From Thermosynechococcus sp. NK55a (lineage in GTDB: Bacteria > Cyanobacteriota > Cyanobacteriia > Thermosynechococcales > Thermosynechococcaceae), in NCBI RefSeq assembly GCF_000505665.1, contig NC_023033.1, positions 682,001 through 746,000 on the forward strand: a DNA stretch of 64,000 bases. Reading direction: 5' to 3'. The translations under genes were made by a program, and so were the position numbers. The notes under the pieces were generated by a model that had not been told where the DNA came from, searched no databases, and saw only the letters and a list, made by a program, of their open reading frames with translations. Shown here one piece after another: positions 54,841 to 63,060 of this stretch (positions are counted from its first letter, which is position 1; the number at the start of each line of letters is the position of its first letter).

Positions 54841-55763
54841 CAAATCTCCAAGAACTCCCCAGTCGTGGCCATCTCTTGACAGAGCAGATCAATCCCGCCA
54901 GTCAAAACCTCGATCAGCTCACCCCCCTGGAACTGGTTGATCTTTTTAATCGGGAAGATGCCCAGACCCTGCGGGCGATCGCCCAAGCCCGCGAGGCCTT
55001 AGCCCAAACCATTAGTGCCACAGCAGCCCGCCTCCGCCAAGGGGGACGGCTTTTTTACATTGGTGCTGGCACCAGTGGTCGTTTGGGGGTTTTGGATGCT
55101 GCGGAATGTCCACCCACCTTTTGTACACCGCCCCATTTGGTTCAAGGTATTCTCGCTGGGGGTGACGCAGCCCTGGTGCGCAGTTCCGAAGGGCTGGAGG
55201 ATCGCTACGAAGACGGTGCAGCCGTGGTGGGCGATCGCCAGATCACGGCTCAAGATGTGGTAATTGGCATTACCGCTGGCGGCACAACTCCCTATGTCCA
55301 TGGAGCACTGGATGCTGCCCAAGGGGTGGGGGCGCTGACTGTGTTTATGGCCTGCGTTCCCGTAGAACAAGTGCAGCGCAGGGCTGACATTGATATTCGC
55401 CTGTTAGTGGGGCCTGAACTTCTTGCTGGATCCACCCGCTTGAAGGCGGGTACCGCAACAAAAATGGCACTGAATATCATTTCCACAGGGGTGATGGTGC
55501 AGTTGGGCAAAGTCTATGGCAACCGCATGGTAGATGTGGCCGTCACCAATCGTAAACTTCTGGATCGTGCCCTGCGGATTCTCACTGATCTCACAGGAAT
55601 TGATCGCGCAGCGGCAGCGGCGCTTCTCGAGCGCAGTGGCTACCAAGTGAAGCGTGCCCTGCTCATGCACTGGACAGGCCTGGATGCCGTTGCTGCCCAA
55701 GCCCTACTGGCGCAACATAATGGCCAACTGCACGCGGCCAGAGGTGCTGCCCTTGACCCCTAG
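54837..55763 (+). CDS. murQ: N-acetylmuramic acid 6-phosphate etherase
   Basis: 308 residues. SIS-domain protein: TEQINPASQNLDQLTPLELVDLFN, RLFYIGAGTSGRLGVLDAAECPPTF, DVVIGITAGGTTPYVHGAL and VGPELLAGSTRLKAGTATKMALN. It cleaves the lactyl ether of MurNAc-6-P during cell-wall recycling, giving GlcNAc-6-P. Coupled by ATGA to the upstream VOC-like gene and overlapping the convergent 55760 gene by 4 bases. Confidence 0.95.
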   Translation: MTNLQELPSRGHLLTEQINPASQNLDQLTPLELVDLFNREDAQTLRAIAQAREALAQTISATAARLRQGGRLFYIGAGTSGRLGVLDAAECPPTFCTPPHLVQGILAGGDAALVRSSEGLEDRYEDGAAVVGDRQITAQDVVIGITAGGTTPYVHGALDAAQGVGALTVFMACVPVEQVQRRADIDIRLLVGPELLAGSTRLKAGTATKMALNIISTGVMVQLGKVYGNRMVDVAVTNRKLLDRALRILTDLTGIDRAAAAALLERSGYQVKRALLMHWTGLDAVAAQALLAQHNGQLHAARGAALDP

Positions 55764-56056
55764 ATGCCCACTTTGAAGCCGAAACCACGACCGTTGCGGG
55801 GTTCCTCAAACTGCCTGTACACCCTGGGTTCTGGGCGGGCAGGCACAGGGGAAATCTCTAGGCTGTTTTCAATCTCCGCCATACTACTTACAGGCTGGAC
55901 GGCATTGGGACTTGCCCCAGGATTGGGGGCCGATTGCAGTGCCGATCGCAACTCGGGACTCACTCGAATCGTGCCAATGGCAGCAGAATCAGCAAAGGCA
56001 GGTAAAGCACTCAGCATACTGGCAACAATCGCCCAGGTGAGGGTGGAAAGACGCAT
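55760..56056 (-). CDS. Small secreted protein, hypothetical
   Basis: 98 residues from ATG 56056 (MRLSTLTWAIVASMLSALPAFA); five extra residues are possible upstream. Signal peptide with cleavage after AFA, then a mature segment of about 76 residues, rich in Pro, Ser, Arg and Glu, ending in RNGRGFGFKVGI. The compact C-terminus with Gly/Phe could insert in an outer-membrane barrel partner. Not recognised. Overlaps murQ by 4 bases tail to tail. Confidence 0.5.
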   Translation of the reverse strand: MRLSTLTWAIVASMLSALPAFADSAAIGTIRVSPELRSALQSAPNPGASPNAVQPVSSMAEIENSLEISPVPARPEPRVYRQFEEPRNGRGFGFKVGI

Positions 56057-56149
56057 AGGGAGAGACCTCAAAGGGGGTAAAACTAGGTATTTATAACCCC
56101 TAACTGCGTTGGGAGCATTCTCTATGTGCTCTATTTTAGCGATTGGGTA

Positions 56150-56540
56150 GGAAGCCTTGCGCCTTACGGTTGACGCAGCCTCGCTGAGTGTCGGGATGAA
56201 AGCCGTGCTGGCTGCGTGGAGTACTGCTAGCTACATGTGCGCAGCAGTAAGCAATCTCTGTTGCTGAAGGTGTCTTAGTTTTCGATGTATTTTCATAGGG
56301 TTAATACCGTGACACCTCCCCATGACGCAGTGAAATGCAACTCATACCAAAGCACATTTTTCCACTAGAGCTGATTCATTAATGGGGTAACCCCTATGAG
56401 ACAGGGGGCGGTCGGGCATCCCGCCCTTAAAGCTCAGGAAAGCCCCGATGCAGGAGCAGAGGTCACGAAGAAGCCTGCACTTTAGGCGTCAGGATGGGCG
56501 TTGGAAGTATGTCACAAAAATTTCTGCTGATCTCTACCCC
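56150..56540 (+). mobile_element. Possible decayed IS605/TnpB 3'-end remnant
   Basis: No gene is seen in the 526-base gap. A short frame (RLTVDAASLSVGMKAVLAAW, stop near 56265) and a second (VGHPALKAQESPDAGAEVTK, ending near 56482, just before TAG) resemble the tail of TnpB-type transposases, where such GC-rich 3' ends are typical (VGHxxxKxQESP pattern). No intact transposase or inverted ends are present. Resemblance is from recollection of the family, hence low confidence. Confidence 0.3.
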
Positions 56541-56582
56541 CACCCATAGGGTAACGATACAATCAGGACAGCCATTGGGGGT

Positions 56583-57032
56583 ATGAGAAACGTGAATCAT
56601 ACATTTTTAGTGGATGGGGGACGGTGGCTGCTCAAGGGCACCTGGCTAGAGGCCAATCAAGAACCCCTTCCAGTGACGGGGAGGATTCTTGTCTCCTACG
56701 GCCAAGATGACTGGTTTTCAATGGCGGCCAAGATCACATTTCCCGATCAAGTTAAGCCAGAATTAGTGTTGCAGTCACGGGGAAAGTTGGAACTGGATGA
56801 GCAGGTGTTTACCTATGTGCTCCAACACAGCCTCTTGGGTCGGCTAGAAGGGGAGGGCTGGATTACCCCCCGTGCGATCGTGCAGCAGTTTATTTTGCTG
56901 GGGGATGTCAACCGCTGTACGGGTTTTGAGCACTACTGGCAGTTGGATGCCAATCACTACACCCTTCTTAGCGGCATTCACAACAACCATAAGCTCAAAC
57001 ATTTGCTTGAGGCCACCCTCGAGCGGGTTTAG
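56583..57032 (+). CDS. Conserved cyanobacterial hypothetical protein
   Basis: 149 residues, soluble, mainly beta (HTFLVDGGRWLLKGTWLEAN, LVSYGQDDWFSMAAKITF, QFILLGDVNRCTGFEHYWQL). It lies 12 bases upstream of menC on the same strand, likely the first gene of the menC-NAD transcript. I do not recognise a family name; the function is unknown. Confidence 0.7.
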   Translation: MRNVNHTFLVDGGRWLLKGTWLEANQEPLPVTGRILVSYGQDDWFSMAAKITFPDQVKPELVLQSRGKLELDEQVFTYVLQHSLLGRLEGEGWITPRAIVQQFILLGDVNRCTGFEHYWQLDANHYTLLSGIHNNHKLKHLLEATLERV

Positions 57033-57044
57033 TGGGGGCTAGGG

Positions 57045-58034
57045 ATGCGCTGGCAATGGCGTATCTATGAGGAACCTCTGCAGGAACCTTTGACAACGGC
57101 GCAGGGGATCTGGCGATCGCGCTCAGGGATTTATCTGCGTCTGGAAGATGAACAGGGTCAAGTGGGCTACGGTGAAATTGCCCCCCTCCCCGGCTGGGGC
57201 AGCGAAACCCTCAATGCTGATATTGCCCTGTGTGAGCAACTCCCTGGCTACCTGACCCCAGAGATCATGGCCACGATTCCAGAGGCGTTACCGGCTGCCC
57301 AGTTTGGTTTTGCCACCGCATGGCAGAGTGTGGGGCGATTGCCCTATAGAGTGCGTCCTTGGCCAATCTGCGCACTTTTAGGGAGTGGTCAGGCCGCCCT
57401 TGAGCAGTGGCAGCAGCCTTGGCAGCGGGGACAAACCACCTTCAAGTGGAAAGTGGGTGTCCTGTGCCCAGAGGCGGAGCAAGAAATTCTCAAGGCGTTA
57501 CTGGCAGCCCTGCCCCAAGGGGCAAAATTGCGCCTTGATGCCAACGGCGGCTGGGATGTGGCAACTGCAACCCACTGGTTGACTTGGCTCGATCGCCATG
57601 GGAACGGCAAAATTGAGTATGTGGAGCAACCGCTACCCCCTGACCAATGGCAAGCTCTATTGAGCCTTGCCCAAGCGGTGACAACAGCGATCGCTCTCGA
57701 TGAAAGTGTGGTCAATGCTGCGCAATTGCAGCGTTGGGTCGATCGCGGCTGGCCGGGACTCTTTGTGATTAAGCCGGTTCTCTTTGGTCCTCCAGAAGCA
57801 CTGAGTCTCTTGTTGCGTCGGGGTTTAGAACCGCAGCAGCTAGTCTTTTCCTCTGCCCTCGAAGGGGCGATCGCCCGCACGGCAATTTTTCATCTTTTGG
57901 AAACATGGCAACCCTGTTATGCCCTCGGCTTTGGTGTTGACCGCTGGCGATCGGCACCCCTGCTGACCACCTTGGCTGAGTACGACGCAGAATGGCATCG
58001 CCTTGACAATTATGGTAAAACTTACTATAAGTAA
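57045..58034 (+). CDS. menC: o-Succinylbenzoate synthase
   Basis: 329 residues, enolase superfamily. The general-base lysine in TFKWKVG, metal ligands in LRLDANGGWD, YVEQPLPPDQW and IALDESV, and the second lysine in LFVIKPVLFG are all present. It dehydrates SHCHC to o-succinylbenzoate on the path to phylloquinone (the photosystem I acceptor A1) in cyanobacteria. It follows the hypothetical gene by 12 bases and precedes pncB by 23. Confidence 0.93.
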   Translation: MRWQWRIYEEPLQEPLTTAQGIWRSRSGIYLRLEDEQGQVGYGEIAPLPGWGSETLNADIALCEQLPGYLTPEIMATIPEALPAAQFGFATAWQSVGRLPYRVRPWPICALLGSGQAALEQWQQPWQRGQTTFKWKVGVLCPEAEQEILKALLAALPQGAKLRLDANGGWDVATATHWLTWLDRHGNGKIEYVEQPLPPDQWQALLSLAQAVTTAIALDESVVNAAQLQRWVDRGWPGLFVIKPVLFGPPEALSLLLRRGLEPQQLVFSSALEGAIARTAIFHLLETWQPCYALGFGVDRWRSAPLLTTLAEYDAEWHRLDNYGKTYYK

Positions 58035-58057
58035 AACATCCTCGACATCCCAGAACA

Positions 58058-59371
58058 ATGACAGGCTTCACCTTGGCCACCAGTGACTACAGTTTGTTGA
58101 CGGATCTCTATCAACTGACAATGGTGGCCACCTACGCCGGCGAAGATTTGGCTTGGACACCCGCCAGTTTTGAACTCAGTGTGCGGCGATTGCCCCGAGG
58201 CTATACGTATCTGGTGGCGATGGGGTTGGCTCAGGTACTGGAGTATTTGCAACAGCTGCGGTTTACGCCTCAGCAAATTGATTACCTCAGAGGTCTGGCG
58301 GTTTTTGAACGTGCACCGGCAGCATTTTGGGAGCTATTGAGCCAGAGTGAGTTCCGCGGCGATGTCTGGGCGGTTCCGGAAGGCACAGTCGTCTTTGCCC
58401 AGGAGCCCCTGCTGCGCATTGACGCCCCCCTCTGGCAAGGCCAGTGGATAGAAACTTGTCTGCTCAATATCGTCAACTACCAAACCCTTGTGGCCACCCG
58501 TGCTTCCCGGCTGCGACAGCTGGTGGGGGAAGAGGTGGATCTCCTGGAATTTGGCACGCGGCGCGCCTTCAGTCCGCAAGCGTCCCTGTGGGCAGCCCGC
58601 TCTGCCCTAGCGGCAGGATTTACGGCCACTTCCAATGTCCTTGCTGCGCAGCAGTTGGGGATGGTTCCCGTAGGCACCATGGCCCATTCCCTAGTCATGG
58701 CGATCGCGACCCTCAAGGGTACGGAACAGGAGGCCTTTACGGTTTTCTTGCGCTACTATCCCGAAGGGGCACTCTTGGTAGATACCTATGACAGCCTTGC
58801 CGCCATTGGCACCCTTGCCGATCGCCAAGCCGCTGGGGAGATTTTGGTCAAGGCGGTGCGCATTGATTCCGGGGATCTCTTGAGCCTCTCCCAGAAAATC
58901 CGTCAACTGTTGCCCCACGTCAAAATCATTGCCAGTGGCGATCTCGATGAGGGGGAAATTCGCCGCCTGCGGGCAGCGGGTGCCTGTATTGATGCCTATG
59001 GCATCGGCACGAAGCTGGTTACGGGAGAACCGGTCAACGGTGTCTATAAGCTGGTGGAGATCAATGGTCAGGGGGTAATGAAGATCTCCAGTGGCAAAAT
59101 GACCCTACCCGGACGCAAGCAAATTTATCGCCGCCCCAGTGGGGATTGCCTTGCCCTTGCCAGCGAGGAACAGGTTTGGGGTAAACCGCTCCTTGAACCA
59201 GTTATGAGGGAAGGGTGCCCCCTTTATCCGCCGGAGTCATTGATGACCATTCGCGATCGCCACCGCGCCAGCCTCGCGGAATTGCCAGAGACTCTCTTGG
59301 ATGTGACCCAGCCCGTCGTCTATTCCCCTGCCCTTGCCGCCTTGATCCAACAGTTACGACAGCGCCCATGA
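58058..59371 (+). CDS. pncB: Nicotinate phosphoribosyltransferase
   Basis: 437 residues. Hallmarks: DLYQLTMVATYAGEDL, PRGYTYLVAMGL, LLRIDAPLWQGQWIET, LEFGTRRAFSPQ, VPVGTMAHSLVMAI, RIDSGDLLSLS and GIGTKLVTGEPVNGVYKLVEI. It converts nicotinate to NaMN (Preiss-Handler salvage). Its stop overlaps the nadD start by four bases (ATGA). Confidence 0.95.
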   Translation: MTGFTLATSDYSLLTDLYQLTMVATYAGEDLAWTPASFELSVRRLPRGYTYLVAMGLAQVLEYLQQLRFTPQQIDYLRGLAVFERAPAAFWELLSQSEFRGDVWAVPEGTVVFAQEPLLRIDAPLWQGQWIETCLLNIVNYQTLVATRASRLRQLVGEEVDLLEFGTRRAFSPQASLWAARSALAAGFTATSNVLAAQQLGMVPVGTMAHSLVMAIATLKGTEQEAFTVFLRYYPEGALLVDTYDSLAAIGTLADRQAAGEILVKAVRIDSGDLLSLSQKIRQLLPHVKIIASGDLDEGEIRRLRAAGACIDAYGIGTKLVTGEPVNGVYKLVEINGQGVMKISSGKMTLPGRKQIYRRPSGDCLALASEEQVWGKPLLEPVMREGCPLYPPESLMTIRDRHRASLAELPETLLDVTQPVVYSPALAALIQQLRQRP

Positions 59372-59928
59372 CCATTGCCCTTTTTGGTACCAGTGCCGAT
59401 CCACCCACAGCCGCCCACGGGGACATTCTCCAGTGGTTGAGCGATCGCTATGACCGCATTTTGGTGTGGGCAGCCGATAACCCCTTTAAGGGGCAACAAA
59501 CCCCCTTGCCCTATCGCCAAGCCATGCTGAATTTACTGGTGCGCAGTCTCAACCGCCCCAATGTCGAGCATCACCCCGAACTCAGCCACCCTTACACCCT
59601 CTATTCCGTTGAGCAGGTGAAGCAGCAGTGGCCAGGGGAACTCCTCACCCTTGTGGTGGGCAGTGATGTCCTTGCGAAGCTACCCCAGTGGTACCAGGCG
59701 GAAAAACTCCTCGGCCAGGTGCAACTGTTGGTCCTGCAGCGTCCTGGCGTTGTCATTGCCCCTAAGGATTGGCAAGTGGTGCAGCGGCTGTGTCCCCACG
59801 TAGAACTGGCGAACTACTGCGGGCCAGCGGTTTCCTCGACAACCTATCGGCAACAGGGGGATACCCAACAACTCCTGCCAGCGATCGCCCAGTATATTCA
59901 GGAGCAAGGACTTTACTCGCACCCATGA
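59368..59928 (+). CDS. nadD: Nicotinate-nucleotide adenylyltransferase
   Basis: 186 residues from ATG 59368 (MTIALFGTSADPPTAAHGDIL), where the nucleotidyltransferase motif (T/H)xGH is TAAHG. VVGSDVLAKLPQWYQAEKLL and the C-terminal TTYRQQG and PAIAQYIQEQGLY fit the NadD family, which makes deamido-NAD from NaMN and ATP. Starts within the pncB stop and ends in the start of the Nudix gene (ATGA), so pncB, nadD and the Nudix gene are translationally coupled. Confidence 0.92.
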   Translation: MTIALFGTSADPPTAAHGDILQWLSDRYDRILVWAADNPFKGQQTPLPYRQAMLNLLVRSLNRPNVEHHPELSHPYTLYSVEQVKQQWPGELLTLVVGSDVLAKLPQWYQAEKLLGQVQLLVLQRPGVVIAPKDWQVVQRLCPHVELANYCGPAVSSTTYRQQGDTQQLLPAIAQYIQEQGLYSHP

Positions 59929-60626
59929 CGGTCTCCCCTTTGCCCCTGGCAGAATTTGTCGTTGGCGTGGACAACGTCATTTTCTCCGTGGATACGGATC
60001 AAAATCGCCTCCTGGTGCTACTGGTGCAGCGACAACAGCCCCCCTTTGCCGGTTATTGGAGCCTGCCCGGCACCCTCGTACGGCAGGGGGAATCCCTTGA
60101 AGCCGCTGCTTACCGCACCTTGGCGGAAAAAATTCGCGTCAGTAACCTCTATCTGGAGCAACTGTACACCTTTGGCGAATCGGACCGGAATCCCACCTAT
60201 GGCAAACGCTATTTGTCTGTGAGTTACTTTGCCTTGGTGCGCTTTGCCGATGCCGAACTCATTGCTCCTGGGGAGTTGCCAGTGCAGTGGTTTGCCCTGA
60301 GTGCCTGTCCTGATCTGGCCTTTGATCACAGCAAAATTTTGGCCTATGGTCACCGCCGCCTCTGCAATAAGCTGGAGTATAGCCCTGTGGCCTTTGATGT
60401 GCTGCCGGAGTATTTCACCCTCAACGATCTCTATCAGTTCTACAGCACCGTCCTAGGGGCTAACTTTTCCGACTACTCTAACTTCCGCTCCCGGCTTCTG
60501 AAATTGGGCATCTTGCAAGATACGCACCAGAAAGTCATCCGCGGGGCGGGGCGACCGGCAACCCTCTACCGCTTCGATCGCGAGGCCTTTGCACCCCTGA
60601 AGGATAAGCCCCTTGTTTTTGTCTAA
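59925..60626 (+). CDS. Nudix-domain protein with C-terminal NrtR-like region
   Basis: 233 residues from ATG 59925. Residues 8-150 form a Nudix domain in which the usual signature GX5EX7REUXEEXGU is degenerate (PGTLVRQGESLEAAAYRTLAEKIRV), so hydrolase activity is doubtful. The C-terminal 80 residues (FTLNDLYQFYSTVLGANFSDYSNFRSRL, GRPATLYRF) match a winged-helix region of NrtR, the Nudix-related repressor of NAD synthesis. Located between nadD and nadE, it is the likely regulator of this cluster, sensing ADP-ribose or a related molecule. Confidence 0.85.
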   Translation: MTVSPLPLAEFVVGVDNVIFSVDTDQNRLLVLLVQRQQPPFAGYWSLPGTLVRQGESLEAAAYRTLAEKIRVSNLYLEQLYTFGESDRNPTYGKRYLSVSYFALVRFADAELIAPGELPVQWFALSACPDLAFDHSKILAYGHRRLCNKLEYSPVAFDVLPEYFTLNDLYQFYSTVLGANFSDYSNFRSRLLKLGILQDTHQKVIRGAGRPATLYRFDREAFAPLKDKPLVFV

Positions 60627-60643
60627 CCTTTGAGGAATTGTCT

Positions 60644-62362
60644 ATGGCTGTGCATCTGTGGATTGCACAACTGAACCCCACCGTCGGCAGTCTCAGAGCC
60701 AATGCGGCAGCGATCGCCACCGCCGTCCAGGAGATCCGCAGCCAGCACCCTGTGGATTTGGTCATTACCCCGGAGCTGGCCCTCTGTGGCTATCCCCCCA
60801 AGGATCTGCTGCTCAACCGCCATTTTGTTGAGGCAATGCAGCAGGAACTGCACCACCTGGCCAGTGCCCTGCCCCCAGCGGTGGCTGTACTGGTGGGAAC
60901 CGTTTTGCCCAACCCTGACGCTGGCCTCAAGGGTCAAAAGCCCCTCTACAATGGCGCTGCTCTCCTGCGGGCAGGTGAGGTGCAACAGGTCTTCGCCAAG
61001 CAGTTGTTGCCCACCTACGATGTCTTTGATGAGTGCCGTTACTTTGCCCCCGGCAGTACAGAGAATCTCTTGACATTGACGACGGCCACCGATCAGCTCA
61101 AAATTGGCGTCACAATTTGTGAAGACCTGTGGAACAATGAGCAGTTTTGGGGGCAGCGGCACTACGAGCGCAATCCCGTTGCGGAATTGGTGGCTCAGGG
61201 AGCGGATTTGATTGTGAATCTCTCGGCCTCCCCCTACTGTGTGGGCAAACCCAAGTTGCGGCAGGCGTTGATTGAGCACACAGCGCGGCAATATAACTGT
61301 CCCTTGATCTATGCCAATCAGGTCGGGGGCAATGATGACTTGGTTTTTGATGGCACCAGTTTAGCGGTAAATCGGCAGGGGGAAGTGGTGAGCCGCGCCA
61401 AGGGGTTTCGTGAGGACTACCTAGCCGTGCGCTGGCGAGATGGCGATTTGCAACCCACCGCTATGATTGCTCCCTTGGCCAGAGGTGAAGCGGCGGAAAT
61501 TTGGCAAGCCTTGGTTTTGGGGGTGCGGGATTATGCCCGTAAATGTGGCTTTCGGCAGGTGGTGATTGGTCTCAGTGGCGGTATTGACTCAGCCTTGGTG
61601 GCGGCGATCGCCACCGCTGCTGTTGGCAACAAACAGGTGCTGGGGGTGCTGATGCCCTCCCCCTACAGTTCCGAGCACTCGATTACGGATGCCAAGGACT
61701 TGGCAGCGAACCTGGGCATTGCCACGCAGGTTTTACCCATTGCTCCCCTGATGCAGACCTACAGCGAGGTGCTGGCTCCCCTTTTTGCCGGCACTGCCAG
61801 CGGCGTGGCTGAGGAAAATATCCAAGCCCGCATTCGCGGTACCCTGCTGATGGCGATCGCCAACAAGTTTGGCCACTTGCTCCTTTCCACCGGCAATAAA
61901 TCAGAACTAGCGGTGGGCTACTGCACCCTCTACGGCGACATGAGTGGCGGGCTCGCCGCCATTGCCGATGTCCCCAAAACCCGTGTTTATGAGCTGTGCC
62001 ATTGGCTGAACCAGCAGGCAGCGCAGGGCAGTCCTATTCCCGATCTGCCAATCGCTGGCCCCGTGGTGATTCCCCCCCACATTCTCAGCAAAGCCCCCAG
62101 TGCTGAGCTCAAACCCGGCCAACGGGATCAGGATAGCTTACCACCCTACGACATTCTTGATGGCATTTTGGCACGGATGATTGATCGCCACCAGTCGGAT
62201 CAAGAAATTGCCGCTGCAGGATACGATCTCGACCTTGTGCAGCAAGTGCGGCGCATGGTTCAACGGGCAGAATTCAAGCGCCAGCAGGCAGCACCGGGCT
62301 TAAAAATTACCGATCGCGCCTTTGGTTCCGGTTGGCGCATGCCGATCGCAGCCCAGTGGTAG
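60644..62362 (+). CDS. nadE: Glutamine-dependent NAD+ synthetase
   Basis: 572 residues from ATG 60644. An N-terminal nitrilase-like glutaminase domain (1-270: HLWIAQLNPTVGSLRANAAAI, VITPELALCGYPPKDLL, GVTICEDLWNNEQFWG with its cysteine) supplies NH3; the C-terminal synthetase has VIGLSGGIDSALVAAIA (P-loop-like SGGxDS), TGNKSELAVGYCTLYGDMSGG and FGSGWRMPIAAQW. It makes NAD from deamido-NAD. It follows the Nudix gene by 17 bases and ends the NAD cluster. Confidence 0.95.
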   Translation: MAVHLWIAQLNPTVGSLRANAAAIATAVQEIRSQHPVDLVITPELALCGYPPKDLLLNRHFVEAMQQELHHLASALPPAVAVLVGTVLPNPDAGLKGQKPLYNGAALLRAGEVQQVFAKQLLPTYDVFDECRYFAPGSTENLLTLTTATDQLKIGVTICEDLWNNEQFWGQRHYERNPVAELVAQGADLIVNLSASPYCVGKPKLRQALIEHTARQYNCPLIYANQVGGNDDLVFDGTSLAVNRQGEVVSRAKGFREDYLAVRWRDGDLQPTAMIAPLARGEAAEIWQALVLGVRDYARKCGFRQVVIGLSGGIDSALVAAIATAAVGNKQVLGVLMPSPYSSEHSITDAKDLAANLGIATQVLPIAPLMQTYSEVLAPLFAGTASGVAEENIQARIRGTLLMAIANKFGHLLLSTGNKSELAVGYCTLYGDMSGGLAAIADVPKTRVYELCHWLNQQAAQGSPIPDLPIAGPVVIPPHILSKAPSAELKPGQRDQDSLPPYDILDGILARMIDRHQSDQEIAAAGYDLDLVQQVRRMVQRAEFKRQQAAPGLKITDRAFGSGWRMPIAAQW

Positions 62363-63060
62363 GCCGAGGGTAGCACTCCCAGCAGCGGGAAAAATCATGG
62401 TGGTGGATCCGATGAGCATCGCTGTTGCGGTGGGTATTTTCGTCTTTGTCTTTTTGTTGGCCAATTGCCAACCGCATCCTGGAATCGCGAACCCCCTTAA
62501 GGAGGTGTTACTCCCCTTGGGTTTTACATGGATCGAGACCACTGATCCCTACCTCTGCGAGCGCAAAGCCACCCTCCGGCTATGCAGGAACCCTTGAGCA
62601 AGCCTATTCTCGCCCCATTGACGGCCCGCTGCTGGCTATCTGAGAACAACGCCCATCTGGTTGGCCCATCTGGTTGGGATGATCGCCCAGCCTTTCCCCA
62701 CTGAGCCCTGGATTTTGGTGTCTGTGCCTACCGCCAAAGGAATGATTGGCGCAATGGTACGCAGGATGTTTGATAGGGTCCTATTGCCATCCCACTTTGT
62801 CAAAATCCCGGTTTGTCAAAGTTGAGCCGCAGCTCTTCGGAGCCTCTGGCGTAATTTGCACTCTCCACCCAAACCCCTCCTCCTGTTCCCTGCCCTAGGG
62901 CCAAATTTGTCAATGTATGACCTGTATTACCTGCGGCAATGTGATTCTGCGCTCTGGTGGTCAGAGACTCCTGATTGAGCGCCTGTCGTTGACCGGTCAA
63001 GAACCTTGGGATGAGGCAATTCAGCAACGGGTACGGACAACTCCCCTCATCCAAAAGACT
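62363..63060. other. 698-base region without a convincing gene
   Basis: Only short frames are seen. The best is 62412-62597 (61 residues, MSIAVAVGIFVFVFLLANC at the start, with a hydrophobic, lipobox-like N-terminus and two further Cys), plus fragments such as MTCITCGNVILRSGGQRLLI at about 62919-63065. Stops and frame switches suggest decayed coding DNA, origin unknown. The strand and limits are uncertain. Confidence 0.45.
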
